Source: Sphingosinicella humi
Lineage (GTDB): Bacteria; Pseudomonadota; Alphaproteobacteria; Sphingomonadales; Sphingomonadaceae
DNA: 64,000 nt
Assembly (NCBI RefSeq): GCF_003129465.1
Contig: NZ_QFFF01000001.1
Span: forward strand, 2,527,501-2,591,500
Direction: 5' to 3'
In this document: piece by piece, positions 34,999 through 42,450 of the stretch
Position numbering within the stretch: position 1 is the first letter of the stretch
How the letters are laid out: every line of letters begins with the position of its first letter
The notes under the pieces: generated by a model
What the model saw: only the letters and a program-made list of their open reading frames with translations
Told to the model about the DNA's origin: nothing
The model's database searches: none
Position numbers and translations under genes: made by a program

Positions 34999-35798
34999 GC
35001 GAGCGCCTCGAGCTCGATCTCGCCGGTGAAGACGTGCGTGGCGGGGCCGGTCATGCGGATACGGCTGCCCGGCTCCCAGTCGATGCTGAGCGTGCCGCCG
35101 GGTAGATGAACCTCGACCGGGCCGCGTACCAGTTGGCGGCGGATCGCGGCCACGGCGGTGGCGCAGGCGCCGGTGCCGCAGGCGCGGGTGAGGCCGACGC
35201 CCCGCTCCCAGACGCGCAGGCGAAGCGCCCCGTCCTCGACCGAGGCGACGTTGACGTTCACCCGCTGGGGAAAGAGCGGGTCATGCTCGATCAACGGGCC
35301 GAGCCGCTCCAGGTCGACGGCGTCCGCGTCCTCGACGAAGAAGATGATGTGCGGGTTGCCGACATTGACCGCGGCGGGATCGCGAAGCTCCTCCCAGCCC
35401 ACCGGCATCGCCGAGCTGTCCATCGCATAGGCGAGCGGAATCTCGTCCCATCCGAAGCGGGGCTCGCCCATGTCTATGGTCGCGCCATCGCCGAGGGCCG
35501 CGGCGCCGATGACCCCGCCCGACGTTTCGATCCGGGCCCCGCCGCCGGCCAGCAGCGCGACGCAGCGCGAGGCGTTGCCGCAGGCTTCGACCTCGCCGCC
35601 ATCGGCGTTGAAGATGCGCATCTTCATGTCCGCGATGGCCGACGGCTCGATCAGGATCAGCTGGTCGCAACCGATGCCGGTCCGGCGGTCGGCAATGGCG
35701 CGCGCCCGCGCCGCATCCAACGCCAGAGGCGTCTCGCGCGCGTCGAAGATGACGAAATCGTTGCCGAGCCCGTGCATTTTGTGAAAGCGGCGCTTCAT
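34995..35798 (-). CDS. dapF: diaminopimelate epimerase
   Basis: A 267-residue enzyme that epimerises LL- to meso-diaminopimelate for lysine and peptidoglycan. The two catalytic cysteines are Cys73 (EACGNASRC) and Cys207 (TRACGTGACAT). The N-terminal MHGLGNDFVIFDA is canonical. The ATGA overlap with mtaB starts a dapF-mtaB-ftsY-yciB run read toward the left. Confidence 0.97.
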   Translation of the reverse strand: MKRRFHKMHGLGNDFVIFDARETPLALDAARARAIADRRTGIGCDQLILIEPSAIADMKMRIFNADGGEVEACGNASRCVALLAGGGARIETSGGVIGAAALGDGATIDMGEPRFGWDEIPLAYAMDSSAMPVGWEELRDPAAVNVGNPHIIFFVEDADAVDLERLGPLIEHDPLFPQRVNVNVASVEDGALRLRVWERGVGLTRACGTGACATAVAAIRRQLVRGPVEVHLPGGTLSIDWEPGSRIRMTGPATHVFTGEIELEALA

Positions 35799-35847
35799 CG
35801 CGCGCGATCTAGTGGGCGGCGGCTCCCAAGTCTACCGTCGGCCGTAG

Positions 35848-37482
35848 CTAGCGGCCTTGCTGCAGCCGGTCGCGGTTGTTGACGCGCCGGCGTGACGCCT
35901 CGCCGCCCCGGGCCACCGGGAGGAGATTGCGCTCGGCCAGCAGCCGCTGGACCGCGTCGGCGGGAATGGGCCGGCCGAACTTCCAGCCTTGACCCTTATA
36001 GCTTCCGATCGCGCGCAGCCGGGCCTCGATCAGCTCGTCCTCGATCCCCTCGGCCGTGACCGCGAGATTGAGGCTTTCCGCGAGCCGCGTGATGGCGATG
36101 ACGATGGCGGCGCTGTCAGGATTGTCGTTGATCGAGGAAACGAAGCTGCGGTCGATCTTGATGCGGTCGAAGGGCAGGGCGCGCAGGTGCGCGAGCGACG
36201 AATAGCCGGTGCCGAAATCGTCGAGCGCGATGCGAATGCCCTGGTTCTTGAGGCTGCCGATGATCGATTGGGCGAGGCCCAGATTTTCGAACAGGCAGCT
36301 TTCGGTGATCTCCACCTCGAGCCGCTCGGCCGAGAAGCCGGTCTCGAGGAGCAGCTTCAGCATCTTTTGCGCCAGCCACGGATCCTTGAGCTGGGAGGGC
36401 GAAATGTTGACCGAGAGGGTGAGATGAGGATCCCAGCCCCGCGCCGCCTCGAACGCCTGGCGCATCACCGACATGGAGAGGTCCGCGATGAGGCCGCACT
36501 CCTCGGCGACGGAGATGAACTCGTCGGGGACCACGATGCCTCTTTCCGGATGCTGCCAGCGGGCGAGCATCTCGAAGCCGTGGAGGCTGCCGGTGACGAG
36601 GTCCACCTGCTGTTCGAAATAGGGGATGAACTCGCCGGCGGGTATGCCGCGGCGCAGGCCGGCCTCGGTGGCGTTGCGGCTTCTGAGCTCCCGCTCCATG
36701 CTGCCGTCGAACCAGGTAAAGCGGCCACGCCCCAGCTTCTTGGCCGCATGCATGGCGATGTCGGCACGACGCATGAGGGAATCGACGTTGCCGCAGTCAT
36801 GATCCGACCGAGCGATGCCGACCGACGCGCTGACATGGGTATGGACCCCGGCCAGGTCGAACGGTTTGCCGAGCCGCTCGACGATGTAATGGGCGGTGGC
36901 TTCCACCTCACTTGCCATGTCGGGATCGAAGAGGAAGGCGACGGCGAATTCGTCGGCACCGATGCGCCCGCCAACGGCATGGGCAGGCAGCGCCTTCTGG
37001 AGAAGGTCGGCGGTGGCGCGAAGGAGATTGTCGCCGGTGAGGTGGCCGTGAACGTCGTTGATGGTCTTAAAGCCGTCGAGGTCGACGATCATCATCGATA
37101 CCGCTCGACGCCTGCGGGCGGCGGTGAGAAGGAGCTCCTTGATCGCGTCGCCGAGCGCGCGCCGGTTGAGAAACCCGGTCAGCGGGTCGGTCGAAGCGAG
37201 GGTTTGCGTGCCGCGCTCGGCGGCGGCGCGTTCGATCACCTCTCGCCTGACGTCACTGTATCGGCGGACGCCGTAAATTGTGAGCGCCAGGTTGAGCAGA
37301 AGAAGACCGATGACCAGGTTGCTGTTGTCGGCTCCGAGCCGGGTGACCTGCGCCTTGACCCCGTCGAGATAATGATGGCCGGAGGCCGCGAGCGTGAGAA
37401 GCGATAGGACGGCGATGCCGATGATGATGAAATCGGCTCCCGCGCGACGCTGCTGCCTGTCCCGTGAGAACATGCTCGCCAT
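35848..37482 (-). CDS. membrane-bound GGDEF/EAL protein (c-di-GMP turnover)
   Basis: A 544-residue protein with two N-terminal helices (~18-36, 55-72), a GGDEF domain with signature GADEF (175-179, second Gly replaced by Ala) and an EAL domain with EML (304-306), NISPSQL, EITES, DDFGTGYSS, IKIDRSFV and TAEGIE. The EAL metal and base residues look intact, so phosphodiesterase activity is plausible. The cyclase half may be weak or regulatory because of the altered loop. No sensory domain is obvious beyond the membrane part. Confidence 0.92.
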   Translation of the reverse strand: MASMFSRDRQQRRAGADFIIIGIAVLSLLTLAASGHHYLDGVKAQVTRLGADNSNLVIGLLLLNLALTIYGVRRYSDVRREVIERAAAERGTQTLASTDPLTGFLNRRALGDAIKELLLTAARRRRAVSMMIVDLDGFKTINDVHGHLTGDNLLRATADLLQKALPAHAVGGRIGADEFAVAFLFDPDMASEVEATAHYIVERLGKPFDLAGVHTHVSASVGIARSDHDCGNVDSLMRRADIAMHAAKKLGRGRFTWFDGSMERELRSRNATEAGLRRGIPAGEFIPYFEQQVDLVTGSLHGFEMLARWQHPERGIVVPDEFISVAEECGLIADLSMSVMRQAFEAARGWDPHLTLSVNISPSQLKDPWLAQKMLKLLLETGFSAERLEVEITESCLFENLGLAQSIIGSLKNQGIRIALDDFGTGYSSLAHLRALPFDRIKIDRSFVSSINDNPDSAAIVIAITRLAESLNLAVTAEGIEDELIEARLRAIGSYKGQGWKFGRPIPADAVQRLLAERNLLPVARGGEASRRRVNNRDRLQQGR

Positions 37483-37625
37483 AGATCTGGTCTCTCCCGG
37501 CTTCGCCGAGTTGATTATGGGCGGGACGTGAAAATGCGGTTAAGCCGGCGTCCGGCCTTGCCATTGTGGGCCTGCGCGGCTATGCGCGCCCCCATCCTGT
37601 TCATGGGAATAGGTGGAGATTGAAG

Positions 37626-37685
37626 CGTCCAAGGGCGCGCGCTGGCCGGCGAGGTTTCGCCCGCCGGCGCTTTTGCGTTTGGACG
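37626..37685 (+). promoter_or_regulatory. 60-base hairpin in the leader of ffh
   Basis: A nested inverted repeat: outer stem CGTCCAA (37626-37632) with TTGGACG (37679-37685), inner stem GCCGGCG (37645-37651) with CGCCGGC (37662-37668) followed by GCTTTT. It ends 19 bases before the ffh start codon. It could be a transcript leader structure or an attenuator. No named RNA family is recognised. Confidence 0.6.
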
Positions 37686-37704
37686 TGGAGACAAGGAAGC
37701 GAGC

Positions 37705-39183
37705 ATGTTCGAGAGTCTGAGCGACCGGCTGGGAGGGGTATTCGACCGCCTGCGCGGCCGCGGTGCCTTGAACGAGGGCGACGTCCGTGCCGCCATGCGC
37801 GAGGTGCGGGTCGCGTTGCTCGAGGCCGACGTGGCGCTCCCCGTCGTGCGCGAGTTCGTCGACAAGGCCACCGAGAAGGCGGTCGGCCAGCAGGTGCTGA
37901 AGTCGGTCACGCCGGGCCAACAGGTCGTCAAGATCGTCCACGACGCGCTGGTCGAGATGCTCGGGTCCGACGCGTCCGAGCTCGCCATCGATGTGACGCC
38001 GCCGGCCGTCGTGATGATGGTCGGCCTCCAGGGCTCCGGTAAGACCACCACCACCGCCAAGATCGCCAAGCGGCTCTCCGACAAGGAGCGCAAGAAGGTG
38101 ATGATGGCGTCGCTGGACGTCGCCCGCCCGGCCGCGCAGGAGCAGCTGGCGGTGCTCGGCACGCAGGCCAACGTTGCCACCCTGCCGATCGTCCCGGGCC
38201 AGCAGCCGGTGGAAATTGCCCGCCGCGCCCTTCAGTCGGCGAAGCTCCAGGGCTTCGACGTGGTGCTTCTCGACACGGCCGGACGTCTCCACGTCGACCA
38301 GGCCTTGATGGACGAGATGAAGGCCGTCGCCGAGGTCTCGCAGCCGCAGGAGATCCTGCTCGTCGTCGATGCGCTGACCGGGCAGGACGCGGTCAACGTC
38401 GCGAAAAGCTTTTCCGAGCAGGTGGACCTCACCGGCGTCGTCCTCACCCGTCTCGACGGCGACGCCCGCGGCGGCGCGGCGCTGTCGATGCGGGCGGTCA
38501 CCGGCAAGCCGATCAAGTTCGCCGGCGTTGGCGAAGGCATTGATAAGCTCGAGGGCTTCCACCCCGAGCGCGTTGCCGGCCGCATCCTCGGCATGGGCGA
38601 CGTCGTCAGCCTGGTCGAGCGGGCCAGCGAGACCATCAAGGTCGAGGAAGCCGAGGCGCTCGCCAAGAAGATGGCGAAGGGCCAGTTCGACCTGAACGAT
38701 CTTCGCAACCAGATGCTCCAGATGCAGCGCATGGGAGGCCTCGGCGCGCTCGCCTCGATGTTGCCGGGCATGAAGAAGGTCGCCGGCGTCGCCCAGAAGG
38801 CGCAGGACGACAAGACCCTGCAGCGGCTCGACGCGATCATCGGCTCGATGACGCCGAAGGAGCGCTCCAAGCCAGAGCTGATGAACGCGAAGCGCAAGAT
38901 CCGCGTCGCCAAGGGTTCGGGCACGACGGTGCAGGACGTGAACCGGCTCCTGAAGATGCATCAGGAAATGGCGACCGCCATGAAGAAGATCAAAAAGATG
39001 GGCGGCCTCGGCAAGCTCGGCGCCCTGCTCGGCGGGGGCGGAGCTGGGGGGCTTGGTGGCATGATGGGCGGCCTGGGCGGTGGCGCCGGTGCGCCTCCGG
39101 CGGGTTTGCCGGGATTGCCGGGGGGCGCAGGCGGACAGCCCTTCAACCTCCCGCCCGGCTTCGACAAGTTTATCAAGAAATAA
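37705..39183 (+). CDS. ffh: signal recognition particle protein Ffh
   Basis: A 492-residue GTPase that binds signal peptides and 4.5S RNA for co-translational targeting. It shows the NG domain (GLQGSGKTTTTAKIA, DTAGRLHVD, TRLDGDARGGAAL, GVGEGIDKLEGF), then the methionine-rich M domain (~330-440, for example QMLQMQRMGGLGALASMLPGM) and a Gly/Pro-rich tail ending PPGFDKFIKK. It is the first gene of the run with rpsP and rimM. Confidence 0.97.
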   Translation: MFESLSDRLGGVFDRLRGRGALNEGDVRAAMREVRVALLEADVALPVVREFVDKATEKAVGQQVLKSVTPGQQVVKIVHDALVEMLGSDASELAIDVTPPAVVMMVGLQGSGKTTTTAKIAKRLSDKERKKVMMASLDVARPAAQEQLAVLGTQANVATLPIVPGQQPVEIARRALQSAKLQGFDVVLLDTAGRLHVDQALMDEMKAVAEVSQPQEILLVVDALTGQDAVNVAKSFSEQVDLTGVVLTRLDGDARGGAALSMRAVTGKPIKFAGVGEGIDKLEGFHPERVAGRILGMGDVVSLVERASETIKVEEAEALAKKMAKGQFDLNDLRNQMLQMQRMGGLGALASMLPGMKKVAGVAQKAQDDKTLQRLDAIIGSMTPKERSKPELMNAKRKIRVAKGSGTTVQDVNRLLKMHQEMATAMKKIKKMGGLGKLGALLGGGGAGGLGGMMGGLGGGAGAPPAGLPGLPGGAGGQPFNLPPGFDKFIKK

Positions 39184-39209
39184 GCGTAAAACTCAGAAAG
39201 GAATAAACA

Positions 39210-39734
39210 ATGGCAGTTGCAATCCGGCTCTCGCGCGGTGGCGCGAAGAAGCGTCCCTACTACAAGATCGTCGTCACTGACTCGCGCAATTCGCGCGACG
39301 GCAAGTTCATCGAGCGCATCGGCAGCTACAATCCGCTGCTCCCCCGCGACAGCGAGGAGCGGGTGAAGATCGACGCCGAGCGCGCCAAGCACTGGCTGTC
39401 GGTCGGCGCCCAGCCGTCTGACCGCGTCCTCCGGTTCCTCGACCAGGCCGGTCTGATGGAGCGTCCGGCCCGCAACAACCCGAAGAAGGGCGAGCCGGGC
39501 GAGAAGGCCAAGGAGCGCGCCGAAGAGCGTGCCGCCAAGGAAGCGGAGGCCGCCGAGGCCGCTGCTGCCGCCGAGGCTGCTCCCGCCGAGGAAAGCCCCG
39601 CCGAGGAGGCTCCCGCTGCCGAGGAGGCCACGCCGGCCGACGAGGCTTCCAATGAGGGCCAGTCCACGGACGAGCCGGCCGAAGGCGCGGTGGAAGACGC
39701 TCCCGCCGAAGGCGCGGAGAAGGCCGAGGGCTAA
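39210..39734 (+). CDS. rpsP: 30S ribosomal protein S16 with long acidic C-terminal tail
   Basis: Residues 1-~85 are a normal S16 ([42 protein letters not shown]). Residues ~95-174 form an Ala/Glu/Pro-rich low-complexity tail ([20 protein letters not shown] and similar) that roughly doubles the usual length. The tail should be disordered and strongly negative. Codon use in it stays in line with the gene. A good AAAGGA site precedes ATG 39210. Confidence 0.95.
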   Translation: MAVAIRLSRGGAKKRPYYKIVVTDSRNSRDGKFIERIGSYNPLLPRDSEERVKIDAERAKHWLSVGAQPSDRVLRFLDQAGLMERPARNNPKKGEPGEKAKERAEERAAKEAEAAEAAAAAEAAPAEESPAEEAPAAEEATPADEASNEGQSTDEPAEGAVEDAPAEGAEKAEG

Positions 39735-39737
39735 GCC

Positions 39738-40223
39738 TTGGGCGACCAGCCGGTTACGCTCGCCGCCATCATCGGTGCCCACGGCATCGGCGGCGAGGTG
39801 CGGCTGAAGCTTTTCGCGGAAGCCCCGGAGAGTCTTGCCCGTCACAAGACGGTGCAGGTCGGCGGCCGGATGCTGACGCTGAAATCGGTGAAGGCGGGCG
39901 GTGGCACACCCATCGCCCGCTTCGCCGAGATTACCGATCGCACCGCGGCCGAAGCCTTGCGCGGCGAACTGGTGACGGTTCCCCGCTCCGCCCTGCCGCC
40001 GCTGGCGGACGATGAATATTATCATGCCGACTTGATCGGCCTCCCGTGCGCGGATGCGAGCGGAGTCGAACTCGGCGTCGTCGTCTCGGTCGAGAATTTC
40101 GGAGCCGGCGATATTCTTGAAATCGAGAAATCGGACGGCAAGCGCGCCATGGTGCCGTTTCGCGCCGGCATCGCCGATCTGGCCGGCGACCGTATCGAGG
40201 TCGATCCGGCCTTTCTCGTCTAG
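39738..40223 (+). CDS. rimM: ribosome maturation factor RimM
   Basis: A 161-residue 16S rRNA processing factor that binds S19. The N-terminal GAHGIGGEVRLKLF and the PRC-barrel half (DDEYYHADLIGLPCAD ... MVPFRAGIADLAGDRIEVDP) are present. Start is TTG 39738, three bases after the rpsP stop. Its TAG stop overlaps that of the convergent oxidoreductase within one CTAG. Confidence 0.95.
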   Translation: MGDQPVTLAAIIGAHGIGGEVRLKLFAEAPESLARHKTVQVGGRMLTLKSVKAGGGTPIARFAEITDRTAAEALRGELVTVPRSALPPLADDEYYHADLIGLPCADASGVELGVVVSVENFGAGDILEIEKSDGKRAMVPFRAGIADLAGDRIEVDPAFLV

Positions 40224-41137
40224 CGAACGAGCGGCCTTTCCTTCGCCAGATCGTTGCGGATGGTGGTCGCCGCGACGCCGCCTTCGCCCATGGCGTGGCT
40301 GATCTGGTCCAGCCCCTGCACCACGTCGCCCGCGGCGTAGAGACCGGGCACATTGGTCCGCTGGTGTGAATCGACGAGGATGCAGCCGCTGTCCGACAGC
40401 TTCGCGCCCGCCATCTCGGCGAGATCCGAATGGGTGTCGGAGCCAAGCGCGGGATAGACGCTGTCGAAGCGATAGGTGCCATCGGCGGTCTCGACGAAGA
40501 TCGTGCCCGCATCGACTCCCACGGCGCGGCAAGGACCGTCGAGGGTGCGGATGCCGAAGGTTTCCAGCTTCTCCCAATCCTTCTGGCGGAGGTCCATCGC
40601 CTTGTCCGGGGCGATGAGGGTGATGTCCACCGTATAGCCGCGCAGGAACAGGGCCTCGGCGACGCCATGGCTGTCGCTACCGATGACGCCCACCTTCCGG
40701 TCGGTGACTTCGTACCCGTCGCAGATGGGGCAGTAGCGGATGAGGCCGTCTGCCAGCGCCTGGTCGTGCAGCGCCTCGTCCATCGAGGGGCGGCGGTTCT
40801 TGACGCCGGTCGCGATGAGCACGCTCCGCGCGGTCGTATTGCCTTCGCCCCATTGCGCCTCGAAGCCGGCTTCTGTCCTGTCGAGCCGCGTTACGCGGCC
40901 GCTCGCGATGGAGACGCCATATTTCTGGGCCTGCGCCTTCATTCGCTCGATCAGTTCCTGCCCGGAGATGCCGTCCGGGTAGCCGGCATGATTGCGCGTG
41001 CAGGGAATGAGGCTCGCCCGGCTCTTGCCGGCGTCCACCAGCTTCACGTCGAGATGAAAGCGCGCGAGATAAATCGCCGCCGTCAGCCCTGCCGGGCCGC
41101 CGCCGATGATCAGGCAATCATGATCGGGTTCGCTCAT
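40220..41137 (-). CDS. NAD(P)/FAD-dependent oxidoreductase, thioredoxin reductase-like
   Basis: A 305-residue flavoprotein with FAD-binding IIGGGPAGLTAAIYLARF (10-27), a redox pair Cys136-Pro-Ile-Cys139 in YCPICDGYEV, a second dinucleotide region (VGVIGSDSHGVAEALFL, degenerate) and the C-terminal GLYAAGDVVQGLDQISHAMGEGGVAA. It resembles the TrxB fold, but the altered NADPH motif and the CPIC centre suggest a related reductase, not the housekeeping TrxB. It sits opposite-strand between rimM and trmD. Confidence 0.82.
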   Translation of the reverse strand: MSEPDHDCLIIGGGPAGLTAAIYLARFHLDVKLVDAGKSRASLIPCTRNHAGYPDGISGQELIERMKAQAQKYGVSIASGRVTRLDRTEAGFEAQWGEGNTTARSVLIATGVKNRRPSMDEALHDQALADGLIRYCPICDGYEVTDRKVGVIGSDSHGVAEALFLRGYTVDITLIAPDKAMDLRQKDWEKLETFGIRTLDGPCRAVGVDAGTIFVETADGTYRFDSVYPALGSDTHSDLAEMAGAKLSDSGCILVDSHQRTNVPGLYAAGDVVQGLDQISHAMGEGGVAATTIRNDLAKERPLVR

Positions 41138-41197
41138 GCGCGCTTAGCGCGGCCGAAGCGCGTTGGTTCCGGCCCGAACAGTCGCTAGGGGAGGGGC

Positions 41198-41938
41198 ATG
41201 ACCTGGCGCGCATCCGTCCTCACTCTCTATCCGGAAATGTTCCCCGGACCGCTCGGCCAAAGCCTGGCCGGACGCGCGCTAGCGGACGCCACATGGTCGC
41301 TCGACAGGGTGCAGATTCGAGATTTCGCAACGGACAAGCATCGTTCGGTCGACGACACGCCGGCCGGCGGTGGGGCGGGGATGGTGATGCGGGCGGACGT
41401 GCTGGCGCGGGCCGTGGATCATGTGCTGGAGCAGCGTCCGGGCGTGCCGATGCTCGCGATGACACCGCGCGGGCAGCCGCTGACGCAGGGGCTGGTGCGG
41501 GAGCTTGCGGACGGCCCCGGCGTGTCGATCCTTTGCGGCCGGTTCGAGGGAATCGACGAGCGCTTGTTCGAGGCGCGGCCGATCGTTCCGGTCTCGGTCG
41601 GCGACTATATCCTCTCCGGCGGTGAGACGGCGGCGATCGTGCTGCTCGATGCTTGCGTTCGGCTGCTGCCCGGGGTAATGGGCGCGCCGACGAGCGGTGA
41701 GGAGGAGAGCTTTGAAGCGGGCCTTCTCGAATACCCTCATTATACCCGACCTTATGAATGGGAAGGGCGCAGGATTCCTGAAGTGCTGCGATCGGGGGAT
41801 CATGCGAAGATCGCCGCCTGGCGACATCAAAGGGCGGTCGAGGACACACGGCTAAGGCGGCCGGACCTGATGGAGCGTCATGGGGACGCACCCGGTCACC
41901 CGCCCTCTGGCGCGCGGCGCGAGAATGAAGGCAAGTGA
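41198..41938 (+). CDS. trmD: tRNA (guanine37-N1)-methyltransferase TrmD
   Basis: A 246-residue SPOUT-class enzyme that makes m1G37. The knot region shows [20 protein letters not shown] and [29 protein letters not shown], with [29 protein letters not shown] downstream. It is followed, one base after its stop, by rplS. Confidence 0.96.
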   Translation: MTWRASVLTLYPEMFPGPLGQSLAGRALADATWSLDRVQIRDFATDKHRSVDDTPAGGGAGMVMRADVLARAVDHVLEQRPGVPMLAMTPRGQPLTQGLVRELADGPGVSILCGRFEGIDERLFEARPIVPVSVGDYILSGGETAAIVLLDACVRLLPGVMGAPTSGEEESFEAGLLEYPHYTRPYEWEGRRIPEVLRSGDHAKIAAWRHQRAVEDTRLRRPDLMERHGDAPGHPPSGARRENEGK

Positions 41939-41939
41939 A

Positions 41940-42362
41940 ATGAACCTGATCCAGACCCTCGAGGCTGAGGCCATCGAGCAGTTCAAGTCGACCAAGTCGA
42001 TCCCCGATTTCCGCCCGGGCGACACGCTCCGCGTCGGCGTCCGCGTCGTCGAAGGCGAGCGCACCCGCGTCCAGAACTACGAGGGCGTCTGCATCGCCCG
42101 CGCCAACAAGGGCCTGGGCTCTTCCTTCACCGTCCGCAAGATTTCGTTCGGCGAAGGCGTCGAGCGCGTCTTCCCGCTTTATTCGCCGAACATCGATTCG
42201 ATCGAAGTCGTGCGCCGCGGCGCCGTCCGTCGCGCCAAGCTTTACTATCTGCGTGGCCGCACCGGTAAGGCCGCTCGCATCGCCGAGCGTCGCGATGCGC
42301 GCGTCAATTCGCAGCCGGAAGCCAAGACGGCTACGCCTGCGACGGAGACCGCCGAGGGCTGA
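41940..42362 (+). CDS. rplS: 50S ribosomal protein L19
   Basis: A 140-residue L19: [32 protein letters not shown], then [26 protein letters not shown] and the basic [12 protein letters not shown], with a ~20-residue Ala/Thr/Glu tail. ATG 41940 gives the family start; an in-frame ATG 15 bases upstream lies inside trmD. A terminator follows. Confidence 0.95.
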   Translation: MNLIQTLEAEAIEQFKSTKSIPDFRPGDTLRVGVRVVEGERTRVQNYEGVCIARANKGLGSSFTVRKISFGEGVERVFPLYSPNIDSIEVVRRGAVRRAKLYYLRGRTGKAARIAERRDARVNSQPEAKTATPATETAEG

Positions 42363-42392
42363 AGCTCTCGCGTCACACGCTTCCAGATGAAG

Positions 42393-42425
42393 GGGCGAGG
42401 GCGGAAGTCCTCGCCCTTTTCTTTT
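42393..42425 (+). terminator. rho-independent terminator after rplS
   Basis: An 8-bp stem GGGCGAGG/CCTCGCCC with loop GCGGAAGT, followed by TTTTCTTTT. Confidence 0.9.
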
Positions 42426-42450
42426 GCGGAGCAGCCTCTACGCTGGGTGG

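Noticed and set aside
37483-37704. 4.5S SRP RNA gene next to ffh
   Set aside because: The conserved GGAAGGA-type tetraloop/symmetric-loop core of SRP RNA is not present; only the hairpin reported above is seen.
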